This document shows positions 1-8,195 of a DNA stretch of 38,943 nt, piece after piece (the stretch's first letter is position 1; each line of letters begins with the position of its first letter). A program made the position numbers and the translations under genes. The notes under the pieces are model-generated. The model did no database searches. It saw only the letters and a program-made list of their open reading frames with translations, and was not told the DNA's origin. The DNA is from Treponema sp. (GTDB lineage Bacteria > Spirochaetota > Spirochaetia > Treponematales > Breznakiellaceae): contig JAISGE010000143.1 in NCBI GenBank assembly GCA_031263265.1, positions 1-38,943 of the forward strand. Reading direction: 5' to 3'.

Positions 1-118
1 AAAGTATGATAAGGAAGAAACGCTAAAAAACAAGTAAGCATAACTCTTTGTGATACAACGAATTAGCTCTTATCAACTTAACATCGGAATTTGTCATCAT
101 ACTTTGTAGATCACCTCC
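1..118. repeat. Interspersed short element, left copy, with inverted ends
   Basis: Bases 1-10 read AAAGTATGAT and bases 97-106 read its exact reverse complement, so the stretch is bounded by a 10-bp inverted repeat about 86 nt apart. The right half shares GAATTAGCT (60-68) and CATCATACTTTGTAGA (95-110), spaced 26 nt, followed by CACC, with a stretch at 38192-38249 where the same two blocks are 27 nt apart. This resembles a small non-coding mobile or miniature element whose left end is cut by the window edge. No protein is encoded. That it is a MITE is inference from the inverted ends and second copy. Confidence 0.4.
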
Positions 119-143
119 AAAAATCGTACTGCGCATAACAGGA

Positions 144-250
144 CTGTTTACGCTTCGCCGCCGGTAGGCGGATCGGTAAATGCTACGCATTTGCTTATTC
201 GGGCGGCCAAAACGTCGTAAACGGCCGGAACGCTATACGCCATTTTTTTT
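144..250 (+). other. Multi-hairpin block followed by T8, upstream of the cysteine desulfurase
   Basis: An outer 9-bp stem (144-152 with 216-224, one G-U pair) encloses two perfect hairpins: CCGCC-GGTA-GGCGG at 158-171 and AAATGC-TAC-GCATTT at 178-192. A run of eight T follows at 243-250. A folded block followed by a T tract on the plus strand looks like a structured RNA with a terminator, or an attenuator ahead of the desulfurase gene at 350. No known riboswitch signature was recognised. It may equally be a DNA repeat. The rest of the gene-free stretch up to 349 holds a degenerate palindrome at 286-310. Confidence 0.3.
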
Positions 251-285
251 GAAACTACCCCTTTTCTCGTTAAATCTAATGCTTG

Positions 286-310
286 TTCTTTTAAAACTTC
301 AGTTTTGAAG
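286..310. repeat. Degenerate palindromic repeat (AAAACTTCAG type)
   Basis: The stretch folds into an A/T-rich stem with the core AAAAC-TTCA-GTTTT, extended by G-U and A-U pairs. It shares the core AAAACTTCAG and the flanking TTTGAA with the longer palindrome at 20211-20247, so the two look like members of one dispersed intergenic repeat family. It lies 40 nt ahead of the desulfurase start and is not followed by a T run. Confidence 0.3.
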
Positions 311-349
311 AGCCTCTCAAGTCAAGGTAATACAGGTCGATAAGAATGT

Positions 350-1513
350 ATGAACCAAAGAATTTATGTGGATAATTCAGCGACAACCGCGGTTTCTGAA
401 AAAGCGTTGTCGGCAATGCTGCCCTATTTTCGTGAGCATTTCGGTAATCCCTCGGCTCTTTATAGTTATGGACAGGAAGCGAAAAAGGCATTGGAAGACA
501 GCCGCGGTATGGTCGCCAAGGCCATTGGAGCGTTAAACAATGAAATCTACTTCACCTCAGGCGGAACAGAAAGCGATAATTGGGCAATCCGCAGTGTTTG
601 CGAGTCAAAAAACAAGATGGGCAAACATGTCATTTCAACGGCAATAGAACATAATGCGATTTTGCGGACGCTTGAAAAAATGCAGGGAGAAGGGTATGAG
701 ATAACCTTACTTAAACCTGATAAAAACGGGCAAATAGCAGCCGAACAACTGGAAAACGCGATACGCAAAGATACTATTTTAATAAGCATTATGATGGCAA
801 ATAATGTTGTTGGAACCGTACTGCCAATTAAAGCATTGTGTGAAACTGCTCATAAGCATCACATTATCTTTCATACAGACGCGGTTCAAGCAGCCGCACA
901 TGTACCCATTAATGTACGCAGCCTTGGCGTTGATTTACTGTCAATGTCAGCGCATAAGTTTCATGGACCAAAAGGTGTTGGCGCACTGTTCGTAAAAGTA
1001 GCGGTTAAGCCGGCAGCCTATATCACTAGCGGTGGACAAGAAAAAGGGTATCGTTCCGGTACTGAAAATGTGCCAGGTATAGTCGGTATGGCAGCAGCCA
1101 TAAAAGAAGGTACAGAAAATTTGCAAAATAACACGCGGCAGCTTACGGCACTGAGAGATAAACTCATTGAAAATACGCTTAAAATCCCTGGAACCTATTT
1201 AACCGGCGACTCCGCTAACCGTCTGCCCGGCCATGCTTCTTTTGTTTTTGAGGGTGGTAAAGAAGGCGCTTATTTAATAAATATGCTCAATGAAGAAGGG
1301 ATTTGCGCAAGTTCCGGTTCTGCTTGTTCCGCTTCATCAATAGAAGCACCTCATGTACTCATCGCCATGGATTATGATAAAGAAATTGCACAGAGCGCAG
1401 TAAGAATATCCCTTTCTTATTATAATACTGAAAAAGAGATTGATACCATTAATGAAAGATTACCCCTGCTTATAGCGGAATTACGGCGGCGAAAAGAAAA
1501 GACGATCCGGTAA
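350..1513 (+). CDS. Cysteine desulfurase (NifS/IscS family)
   Basis: This 387-aa PLP enzyme would take sulfur from L-cysteine, leaving alanine and an enzyme persulfide for Fe-S cluster or thiolation pathways. Visible features are the N-terminal YVDNSATTAV, the cofactor-stacking His in EHNAIL (H101), the PLP lysine in SAHKFHGPKG (K203) and the active-site loop SSGSACSAS with C326. Length is normal for the NifS/IscS group. The ATG at 350 fits the family N-terminus although no clear Shine-Dalgarno precedes it. No iscU/nifU scaffold gene is next to it, so the exact role (general Fe-S or dedicated) is open. The gene looks more AT-rich than its neighbours and follows repeat-like DNA, which may point to separate acquisition. 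It converges with the helicase gene. Confidence 0.93.
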   Translation: MNQRIYVDNSATTAVSEKALSAMLPYFREHFGNPSALYSYGQEAKKALEDSRGMVAKAIGALNNEIYFTSGGTESDNWAIRSVCESKNKMGKHVISTAIEHNAILRTLEKMQGEGYEITLLKPDKNGQIAAEQLENAIRKDTILISIMMANNVVGTVLPIKALCETAHKHHIIFHTDAVQAAAHVPINVRSLGVDLLSMSAHKFHGPKGVGALFVKVAVKPAAYITSGGQEKGYRSGTENVPGIVGMAAAIKEGTENLQNNTRQLTALRDKLIENTLKIPGTYLTGDSANRLPGHASFVFEGGKEGAYLINMLNEEGICASSGSACSASSIEAPHVLIAMDYDKEIAQSAVRISLSYYNTEKEIDTINERLPLLIAELRRRKEKTIR

Positions 1514-1525
1514 ATGAGCCTGTTT

Positions 1526-1576
1526 CGGATACGGACAAGGAAAGTTTGGGTATCCCCTTGTCCATGATACAATCCG
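1526..1576. terminator. Hairpin between convergent genes
   Basis: GGACAAGG (1533-1540) pairs with CCTTGTCC (1556-1563) across a 15-nt loop, and an outer CGGAT/ATCCG pair (1526-1530 with 1572-1576) extends the structure. It fills the 67-nt gap between the stop of the desulfurase (1513) and the stop of the helicase (1581, minus strand), the position of a two-way terminator. There is no strong T tract on either side. Confidence 0.45.
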
Positions 1577-1580
1577 TACC

Positions 1581-3398
1581 TTACTGGGGCGTAGATGCAG
1601 GCTTGATGGCAGGATTATCCGGAGTCTTTCGGGAAAACGTACATGCCCGACGGGCCGCATCTTCCGGGAGCGTAGCAAACGCACAATAGTCTTTCATTTC
1701 AATGGCGTCCACCAAACGTCCCGGTACTCCTCCGGCCTGCATGAGGAGTTTCGCCACATCCCGGGCAGAAGCCCCATGACGGCGTCCAAGCCCCACATAG
1801 ACCCGGGCAAAACCACTGTCTGGAACCAGGGCAAGGTTTCCCTTAGATGACCAACCCCTGGTAACATGCCGATCTTTGCGATGGTCTGAACGATCTTGTC
1901 CGTCGAAATCATGCCGGGAGGAAAACCGCCGCGTTCCCAGGCGTCCCCGTCCCTCATCCCGGGGCGTAGTTTCTTGAAATTCCGTAATGGAACCGTACCG
2001 GGAAGGATCAAGCATATCCCCAAAGGTAAGGGCAATGAGGGCCTCTACCGCGCCTTCGCTGCCCAACTTTTCTATGAGTTCCCGGCTCACCTGGGCATGG
2101 AGCGGCGGAACTGGGGAGCAGGCATCTCCTATGTCTTCTGAATCCGGCATAAGGGGTATGTCCGTTTCCGCATTGATCGGGAGGGGACTCCAGTTTGCAG
2201 GAAGTGCGGCACTCACGGACAAAAGAATCCGTTTTTTGATGGCCTTCATAACCGATTTTATCTTAGGCACCTTCATCCATTCGATTTTAGTGCCCAAGGT
2301 TCGTTCCATATTACGAGACAAATGGTTGATTTTCCCTCGTTCTGCGGGCAGGGCAAGACTGATGGCTTTGCCCCGCCTCCCGGCTCGTCCGGTTCTACCG
2401 ATACGGTGTACATAGGTTTCCCGGTCATTGGGAAGGTCCCAGTTTATCACATGGCTAAGCCGTTCAATATCAAGGCCCCGGGCAGCCACATCAGTGGCTA
2501 CCAAGATGGTGGTGATTCGGGAACGGAAGCGCCGGAGGGTTCGCTCCCGGGCCTCCTGGGACAGATCCCCGTGGATAGCCTCGGCTGCATAAGCCCCTTC
2601 AACAAGCCTTCGGGCGAGTTCGTCGGTTCCCGCTTTAGTAGCACAGAAAATAAGGCCGTAGAAATCATCTGCCCCGTCAATGATCCGCCGTAGTGCCTCA
2701 AGCCGGTCTTCCTTCTTGACTACCAGGTAATACTGATCCACCGCAGGCTTTTCATCTTCTGGGGCGCTGTCTTCCAGGATTTCCACGTCGCCGATATAGT
2801 CTCGGACGATCCTCAGGATACCTTCGGGCATGGTCGCGGAAAAGAGGGCTACCCGGCGCTCACTTTTAACGGCTTTGAGGATCGTCTCCACATCCTCAAA
2901 AAAACCCATATCCAACATTTCATCGGCTTCATCCAGGATGCACCAGTCCACTGCGGAAAGGTCCAGCACCTTCCGTTCCATAAGATCCATGATACGGCCT
3001 GGGGTTCCTACCACAATTTCAGTACCCCGTTTGAGATCCAGGATTTGATTTCTGATGGAAGAGCCGCCGTAAACCGCCGTGATCCGGGGAAAAGGCCCCG
3101 TGGTGAGGGATGCAATTTCTTTAGCAATCTGCAGGGCCAATTCCCTTGTAGGAGTGAGAATAAGCGCCCGGGGCGCGTGTCCCCCTTGGGTGAGTTGCTC
3201 AACCAAGGGTATGCCAAAGGCAGCGGTCTTACCCGTACCGGTCCTGGCCTTTACAATAAGATGCCCCTTATCTGCAAGTAGCCGGGGCAGGGCAATCGTT
3301 TGAATAGAACTGGGCGCCGTAAAACCCTTTTGGGTTAAGGCATCAAGTATCGTATCGGATAAACCGAAAGAAGCAAAAGGATGACAGTCTGTAGTCAT
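1581..3398 (-). CDS. DEAD-box ATP-dependent RNA helicase with DbpA-type RNA-binding domain
   Basis: A two-domain RecA-like RNA helicase that would unwind RNA during ribosome assembly or mRNA turnover. Motifs in order: Q motif (SSIQTIALP), Walker A ARTGTGKT, PTRELALQ, the DEAD box in CILDEADEMLD, SAT motif III, and HRIGRTGRAGRRG motif VI. The C-terminal ~75 residues (VYVGLGRRHGASARDVAKLL onward) match the DbpA/CsdA RNA-binding fold. The linker is long and basic. From the ATG at 3398 the protein is 605 aa, nearer CsdA/DeaD than E. coli DbpA in length. A TTG at 3434 would add 12 residues. Neither start has a convincing ribosome binding site; ATG was chosen because the protein then begins just before the Q-motif region. 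Confidence 0.9.
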   Translation of the reverse strand: MTTDCHPFASFGLSDTILDALTQKGFTAPSSIQTIALPRLLADKGHLIVKARTGTGKTAAFGIPLVEQLTQGGHAPRALILTPTRELALQIAKEIASLTTGPFPRITAVYGGSSIRNQILDLKRGTEIVVGTPGRIMDLMERKVLDLSAVDWCILDEADEMLDMGFFEDVETILKAVKSERRVALFSATMPEGILRIVRDYIGDVEILEDSAPEDEKPAVDQYYLVVKKEDRLEALRRIIDGADDFYGLIFCATKAGTDELARRLVEGAYAAEAIHGDLSQEARERTLRRFRSRITTILVATDVAARGLDIERLSHVINWDLPNDRETYVHRIGRTGRAGRRGKAISLALPAERGKINHLSRNMERTLGTKIEWMKVPKIKSVMKAIKKRILLSVSAALPANWSPLPINAETDIPLMPDSEDIGDACSPVPPLHAQVSRELIEKLGSEGAVEALIALTFGDMLDPSRYGSITEFQETTPRDEGRGRLGTRRFSSRHDFDGQDRSDHRKDRHVTRGWSSKGNLALVPDSGFARVYVGLGRRHGASARDVAKLLMQAGGVPGRLVDAIEMKDYCAFATLPEDAARRACTFSRKTPDNPAIKPASTPQ

Positions 3399-3478
3399 AG
3401 GAGTAGTATAAAGAGGATTGCCAGGTAAATACAAGCAGGGATCCCAGGCATCCCATGGCTGCTCAAGGGGGTACTGGT

Positions 3479-3853
3479 ATGCAGATTACAGAAGTGCTCA
3501 AGACCGGGAGCGCTTATTCCCGGGTAAGGTTTGACGATGGAACCGAAGCCCAGGTTCCTACGCCCTATGCCCTAGCCGGTAAAGACTATATTTCGGTTAA
3601 GCTTTTGAAAAAAGACCGCCGGTATACCCAGTATGAGGGAATTCACCTCTCCGCCCGGCTTGAAGGGCGGCATGGGCTTATCATCAGGAACAAAGATACG
3701 ATATGCCGGGCCATGATTGCCCAGACTCAGTGGGCATGGAAAGCCGCTCAGGTGTGGTGTTTGTTTATGATGGATGTTACTCCTGGGGATACCTTTGAGA
3801 CGGCGGTGGATTATTTTGAGCGGAAGGGGATCAAGATGCGGGTTTCTGGTTAA
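3479..3853 (+). CDS. Conserved-looking protein of unknown function
   Basis: A 124-aa soluble protein. The ATG at 3479 is chosen over an ATG at 3455 because AAGGGGG sits 7 nt upstream of it. The sequence starts MQITEVLKTGSAYSRVRFDDG, suggesting a small beta-rich fold, and has a helical middle rich in Trp/Gln (AQTQWAWKAAQVW) that ends in FERKGIKMRVSG. There is no signal peptide, membrane segment or recognisable catalytic motif. It is divergent from the helicase gene and 89 nt upstream of the epimerase gene. I do not recognise the family. Confidence 0.7.
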   Translation: MQITEVLKTGSAYSRVRFDDGTEAQVPTPYALAGKDYISVKLLKKDRRYTQYEGIHLSARLEGRHGLIIRNKDTICRAMIAQTQWAWKAAQVWCLFMMDVTPGDTFETAVDYFERKGIKMRVSG

Positions 3854-3942
3854 GCCTGCTCAAGCGATAACACTCAAGTTTTGAAACAGGAGTAATTGAA
3901 AACATACTGGTATTGGGATATAGTCTGCTTGTTGGGGGTCTT

Positions 3943-4974
3943 ATGAAAATCAGCAAAAAAACCTTTGGAATGCTTTCATCAGGAAAGAAAGTATACTTGT
4001 ATACCCTGCATGCCGGGGATCTATCCCTGTCCCTCTCGTCTTTTGGGGCAAGCCTCACGTCCCTGCTCGTGCCTTCCCGCATAACTCGGAAGGATGATGT
4101 ACTTTTGGGTTATTCCACCCTAGAAGCCTATACCCATAACACGCCGTATTTTGGCGTTACCATTGGCCGTTTTGGCAACCGGATAGGGGGAGGGCGCTTT
4201 TCCCTACAGGGTACCGATTATACGTTGTATCAGAATGATGGTTCCCATACTCTGCATGGGGGCAGGCGGGGTTTTGACAAGGTCCTCTGGAAGGCCAATG
4301 CCTATGAAGAGCGGGATGGGATCTTTGTCCGCTTTGAACTGACCAGCCCAGATGGGGATGAGGGGTTTCCAGGAACCTGTAAGGTTGCGGTGAGTTACGG
4401 CCTTACCAAGTCCAATGAGGTGATTGCGGACTACCAGGCCAGGGTAGATGCCCCTTGTCCCGTGAATCTGACCAACCATGCGTATTTCAACCTCGCCGGG
4501 GAAGGGAAGGGGGACATCCTGTCCCATGAAGTAGCCATTTATGCAGAGGCTTATGTGGAGGTTGACGGCTCTCTGATTCCCACCGGGAGATTAGTGCCGG
4601 TTGCGAATGGCCCCTTTGATTTCAGGAGCCGCAAGCCTATTAAACAGGATTTTGATGGGGTGCCTGGGGGCTACGATCATTGTTTTGTGCTCAATAGCGA
4701 TCCGGGGAAACTGCGTCCCTGTGCTGAAGTATATGAAGGAAGTTCCGGCAGGCGCCTGCGGGTGTTTACTACCCAGCCGGGGGTTCAGTTTTATACGGGG
4801 AATCAGATCGGGGTAGTCCAGGGAAAAGCCGGTTCGGTGTACACCAAACAGAGCGGCTTCTGCCTTGAAACCCAGCACTTTCCCGATGCTCCCAATAAGC
4901 CCCAGTTTCCGTCGTCCATCTATGGTCCTAAGCAGGATTACCATGAAAAAGCCCTGTTCGCCTTTGATTGGTAA
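3943..4974 (+). CDS. galM: Aldose 1-epimerase (galactose mutarotase)
   Basis: This would interconvert alpha and beta anomers of aldoses such as galactose or glucose in the cytoplasm. Family motifs are present: NRIGGGRF near the N-terminus, NDGSHTLHGG (first catalytic-site His), LTNHAYFNLAG (second His), GYDHCFVL, QPGVQFYTGN, and CLETQHFPDAPNKP containing the catalytic Glu. The 343-aa length is normal. The ATG at 3943 follows GGGGG at 3934-3938; a TTG at 3913 lies in the same frame but lacks a better site. No other sugar-use gene is adjacent, so the substrate cannot be narrowed from context. Confidence 0.93.
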   Translation: MKISKKTFGMLSSGKKVYLYTLHAGDLSLSLSSFGASLTSLLVPSRITRKDDVLLGYSTLEAYTHNTPYFGVTIGRFGNRIGGGRFSLQGTDYTLYQNDGSHTLHGGRRGFDKVLWKANAYEERDGIFVRFELTSPDGDEGFPGTCKVAVSYGLTKSNEVIADYQARVDAPCPVNLTNHAYFNLAGEGKGDILSHEVAIYAEAYVEVDGSLIPTGRLVPVANGPFDFRSRKPIKQDFDGVPGGYDHCFVLNSDPGKLRPCAEVYEGSSGRRLRVFTTQPGVQFYTGNQIGVVQGKAGSVYTKQSGFCLETQHFPDAPNKPQFPSSIYGPKQDYHEKALFAFDW

Positions 4975-5025
4975 GGTACGTAAAGTAAAACAGAGCAAAA
5001 GTAAAAGTAAAAGTTATTTTTTTAC

Positions 5026-5054
5026 TTGTAAAAATCTTAATATGTTATTACAAT
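5026..5054 (+). promoter_or_regulatory. Predicted sigma-70-type promoter of the V-ATPase operon
   Basis: TTGTAA (5026-5031) and TACAAT (5049-5054) are separated by 17 nt in a very AT-rich stretch. Transcription would start near 5061 and give a leader of about 100 nt before atpE. This is the only strong promoter-like pair in the 186-nt gap after galM. Confidence 0.5.
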
Positions 5055-5160
5055 GATAATAAATCTAGCGTTTAGTGAAGTCGGTCTGGAATGAATAGGA
5101 TGCAGGGTACGACCTACTAAATGGAACAGCCGGAATGATTAGGGAAATAAAGAGGAGATT

Positions 5161-5775
5161 ATGGACATCCAACTTCAGGAACTTATTGATAAGATAAAAA
5201 AGGATGGAATCGAATCCGCCGCGGAAGAGGCAGCGCGGTTGAAATCTCAGGCCGAGGAACAAGCCAAGCGTATCGTCGAAGTGGCGCAACGAGATGCGGA
5301 CGCTATCATTGCTAAAGGGAAAGCAGATGCTGAACGGCTGGAAAAGGCGGGTATCGTAGCCCTTGAACAGGCTTCCCGGAATCTTGTCTTGGCCTTTAAG
5401 GGTGAAATTCAGGCGCTTTTGGATACCATTATTGCCCAACGCTTGAGGGAATCTTATACCGAGGATACCCTCAAGGCAGTACTTCCTGAATTGTTAAAGA
5501 CCTGGGCTGCCAAGGGTAGTGATGAACTGGATCTCATCCTCAGTGAAAAGGCACTTAAAAATCTTCAGGCTTATTTTAACAATATCTTGGCCGATACATT
5601 GGCGCGAGGGCTAGAACTCAAATCGGATCGGAATCTTGCCGCAGGTTTTCGTATTGCCCATAAGGATGGATCTGCGTATTACGATTTTTCCGCTGAATCT
5701 GTTGGGACCCTGTTATCAGCGTATCTTAACCCTCGTTTGGGGGAGATTCTAAAACAAGCAGTAAAAGGAAGCTAG
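5161..5775 (+). CDS. atpE: V-type ATP synthase subunit E (peripheral stalk)
   Basis: A 204-aa stalk protein linking the A/B head to the membrane part of the V/A-type ATPase. The first ~75 residues are a charged Ala/Glu/Lys coiled coil (EEAARLKSQAEEQAKRIVEV), followed by a globular C-terminal half, as in archaeal-type subunit E. AGGAG lies 4 nt upstream of the ATG. It is the first gene of the operon, and its stop directly touches the next start. The family diverges fast, so the call rests on the architecture and its place at the head of the operon. Confidence 0.88.
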   Translation: MDIQLQELIDKIKKDGIESAAEEAARLKSQAEEQAKRIVEVAQRDADAIIAKGKADAERLEKAGIVALEQASRNLVLAFKGEIQALLDTIIAQRLRESYTEDTLKAVLPELLKTWAAKGSDELDLILSEKALKNLQAYFNNILADTLARGLELKSDRNLAAGFRIAHKDGSAYYDFSAESVGTLLSAYLNPRLGEILKQAVKGS

Positions 5776-6417
5776 GTGGTGGCTTATTATTATCTTATAG
5801 CCCAACTTCCTTATCTTATATACGGCCAAGATGCACCTATGTCTTCGGTTCAGTTTAAATCCCTCTGTGAATCTGAACTAAGTCCTCGGGATGCGGCATT
5901 ATTGGAGCTGTGTACTTTGGATCCGGAACCGGAAGCTGTACGGACTGAGGGAGGAGAAGGTGTTTCGTACCGGGATGTGCCTATTACTACGGTTTCACCG
6001 TTTATTAATGGGTGGCGAATCTGGGAACGGGCATTGCGTTTGAATCTTGCCCGGTACCGGGCGCAGCATTTAGGCCAAGAAGGGTCAGTGGATCCGCCGG
6101 AAGAGCCTATGGAAGCAGGGGCCTTGGCAAAGACGGCCCTGGGTTTAGATTCTCCTTTGGAAGCGGAACTTTTCCTTGACCAGGCCCGGTGGAACGCTAT
6201 CGAAGCCTTGCAGGGGTTTGATTATTTTGGTGTTACGACTATTTATGCCTATCTTCTGAGGCTGCTCCTTATGGAGCGCCGGTCTTTATTCAGGCCAGAG
6301 GAAGGGTTTACCGCGTATAAAGGGCTTTATACCGCTATCATGGCGGCTGCTAGTGGACTTGAGTCCGGGGGGGGCTCCAAGTCTGAAATCAGTATTGAAT
6401 CGGGAGAACCGAAATGA
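5776..6417 (+). CDS. V-ATPase operon protein, DUF2764-like
   Basis: A 213-aa soluble protein that begins YYYLIAQLPYLIYGQDAP, like the DUF2764 proteins found between subunits E and A in spirochaete V-ATPase operons. Because these operons lack a clear subunit C gene, it may replace the central-stalk cap C; that is inference. GTG at 5776 abuts the atpE stop, with AAAGGAAG 5-12 nt upstream; the next codon is also GTG. The 3' end overlaps the atpA start by 4 nt (ATGA). A run of eight G at 6367-6374 encodes part of a Gly-rich tail (SGGGSKSE). Confidence 0.8.
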   Translation: MVAYYYLIAQLPYLIYGQDAPMSSVQFKSLCESELSPRDAALLELCTLDPEPEAVRTEGGEGVSYRDVPITTVSPFINGWRIWERALRLNLARYRAQHLGQEGSVDPPEEPMEAGALAKTALGLDSPLEAELFLDQARWNAIEALQGFDYFGVTTIYAYLLRLLLMERRSLFRPEEGFTAYKGLYTAIMAAASGLESGGGSKSEISIESGEPK

Positions 6418-8174
6418 CCGGAACAAAAGGAACAGTGGTCGCCGTTAACGGCAATATGGTGAGCGTCCGTTTTGAAGGCGCTGTTTCCATGAACGAAGTC
6501 GGCTATGTCAAAGTGGGAGATAAACGGCTCAAGAGTGAGGTTATCCGAATCCGGGGAGATATATCCCAGCTTCAGGTTTTTGAGATCACCAAAGGGATCG
6601 CCGTAGGAGATACGGTAGAATATTCCGGGGATATGTTGGCCGTAGAAGTGGGACCCGGTCTTTTAGGACAGGTTTTTGATGGCCTCCAAAATCCCCTTCC
6701 CAAGCTGGCTCAAGAGGCGGGTTATTTTCTTGAACGAGGGGTATACTTGGATCCCCTGCCTTTGGATGTAGCTTGGACCTTTACTCCTGCGGTCAAAGTT
6801 GGGGATCAGGTGGAACGGGCAGATACCCTGGGAACGGTGCCGGAAGGGTCCTTTACCCATCGTATCATGGTTCCTTTTAACCTGTATGGTTCCTATACGG
6901 TGGCGTCCATCAAGGAAGCCGGGTCGTACACCATCCGGGAGACCATTGCGGAACTAAAGGATGAGAAGGGAAATCGCTTTCCCGTGGCTATGTCCTTCCG
7001 GTGGCCGGTAAAACGGCCGGTGGATTGCTATGAGGAACGGCTCAAGCCGGAAGAGTCGATGGTTACCAAGGTTAGGCTGATTGACACCTTCTTCCCGGTG
7101 GCTCGTGGGGGAACCTATTGTATCCCTGGTCCTTTTGGGGCAGGTAAAACCGTACTCCAGCAGATCACGAGCCGTAATGCGGATGTGGATATTGTGGTCT
7201 TGGCAGCCTGCGGGGAGCGGGCTGGAGAAGTGGTGGAAACCCTCAAAGAATTTCCAGAACTCACCGATCCGAAGACAGGTCGTTCTTTAATGGAACGGAC
7301 GGTGATTATCTGTAATACTTCTTCCATGCCCGTAGCGGCCCGGGAGGCTTCAGTGTACACCGCGGTAACTCTTGCGGAATACTACCGGCAGATGGGGCTT
7401 AATATTCTGCTCTTGGCGGATTCTACGAGCCGGTGGGCCCAAGCCATGCGTGAAATGTCGGGTCGCTTGGAGGAAATCCCCGGAGAAGAGGCGTTTCCAG
7501 CATATCTGGAATCTACCATTGCCAGTTTCTATGAACGGGCAGGGTTAGTACGGCTTCGGGATGGGTCCATAGGTTCTGTTACTATAGGAGGGACGGTAAG
7601 TCCTGCTGGGGGTAACTTTGAAGAGCCGGTAACCCAAGCAACCCTTAAAGTGGTGGGGGCTTTTCATGGACTTTCTCGGGAACGTTCAGATGCCCGCAAG
7701 TACCCTGCCATTCATCCTCTGGAGTCTTGGTCTAAATACAAAGGTATTATTGAGGAAGATAAGGTGGCATACGCCCATGGTTTTATGTTCCGGGGTAGTG
7801 AAGTAGAACAGATGATGAAGGTGGTGGGTGAAGAAGGAACCAGTCTGGATGACTATGTAGTTTACCTTAAGGGGGATTTCCTGGATGCGGTGTATTTCCA
7901 GCAGGATTCCTTTAATCCTGTAGACTGTGCGGCAATTCCCAACCGGCAAAAACATACCTTTGCCATCATTCTCAAGATATTGGCCTCCCAGTTTACCTTT
8001 CCAGATAAAAATGAGGCTCGAAGTTGGTTCAATCGGCTCCGACAGCGATTCCTGGATTACAATGGGACGGAGTGGGAAAGTGAGCAGTTCAAGGCCCTGC
8101 AAAAGGAGCTTGAAGTTGCGGTGGCTGAACGATCCCAGGGACTTGATAAGGCGGCGGAGCAATTCCTGGCGTAG
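6414..8174 (+). CDS. atpA: V-type ATP synthase subunit A (catalytic)
   Basis: This is the nucleotide-hydrolysing or ATP-forming head subunit. It carries the N-terminal beta-barrel domain, the A-subunit-specific bulge (about residues 110-190), the P-loop GPFGAGKTVLQQ at about residue 238, AACGERAGEV with the catalytic-site Glu, and ADSTSRWAQAMRE (Walker B region and following). The C-terminal helical domain ends QGLDKAAEQFLA. Length 586 aa is standard. The start is translationally coupled by a 4-nt overlap with the upstream gene. It works with subunit B in the alternating A3B3 ring. Confidence 0.97.
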   Translation: MTGTKGTVVAVNGNMVSVRFEGAVSMNEVGYVKVGDKRLKSEVIRIRGDISQLQVFEITKGIAVGDTVEYSGDMLAVEVGPGLLGQVFDGLQNPLPKLAQEAGYFLERGVYLDPLPLDVAWTFTPAVKVGDQVERADTLGTVPEGSFTHRIMVPFNLYGSYTVASIKEAGSYTIRETIAELKDEKGNRFPVAMSFRWPVKRPVDCYEERLKPEESMVTKVRLIDTFFPVARGGTYCIPGPFGAGKTVLQQITSRNADVDIVVLAACGERAGEVVETLKEFPELTDPKTGRSLMERTVIICNTSSMPVAAREASVYTAVTLAEYYRQMGLNILLLADSTSRWAQAMREMSGRLEEIPGEEAFPAYLESTIASFYERAGLVRLRDGSIGSVTIGGTVSPAGGNFEEPVTQATLKVVGAFHGLSRERSDARKYPAIHPLESWSKYKGIIEEDKVAYAHGFMFRGSEVEQMMKVVGEEGTSLDDYVVYLKGDFLDAVYFQQDSFNPVDCAAIPNRQKHTFAIILKILASQFTFPDKNEARSWFNRLRQRFLDYNGTEWESEQFKALQKELEVAVAERSQGLDKAAEQFLA

Positions 8175-8195
8175 GATACAGAGGGAGGATCAGCA

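Noticed and set aside
78..105. TTAACA-N16-TACTTT as a promoter in the left repeat
   Set aside because: The -35-like box is not kept in the right copy, although the rest of the element is.
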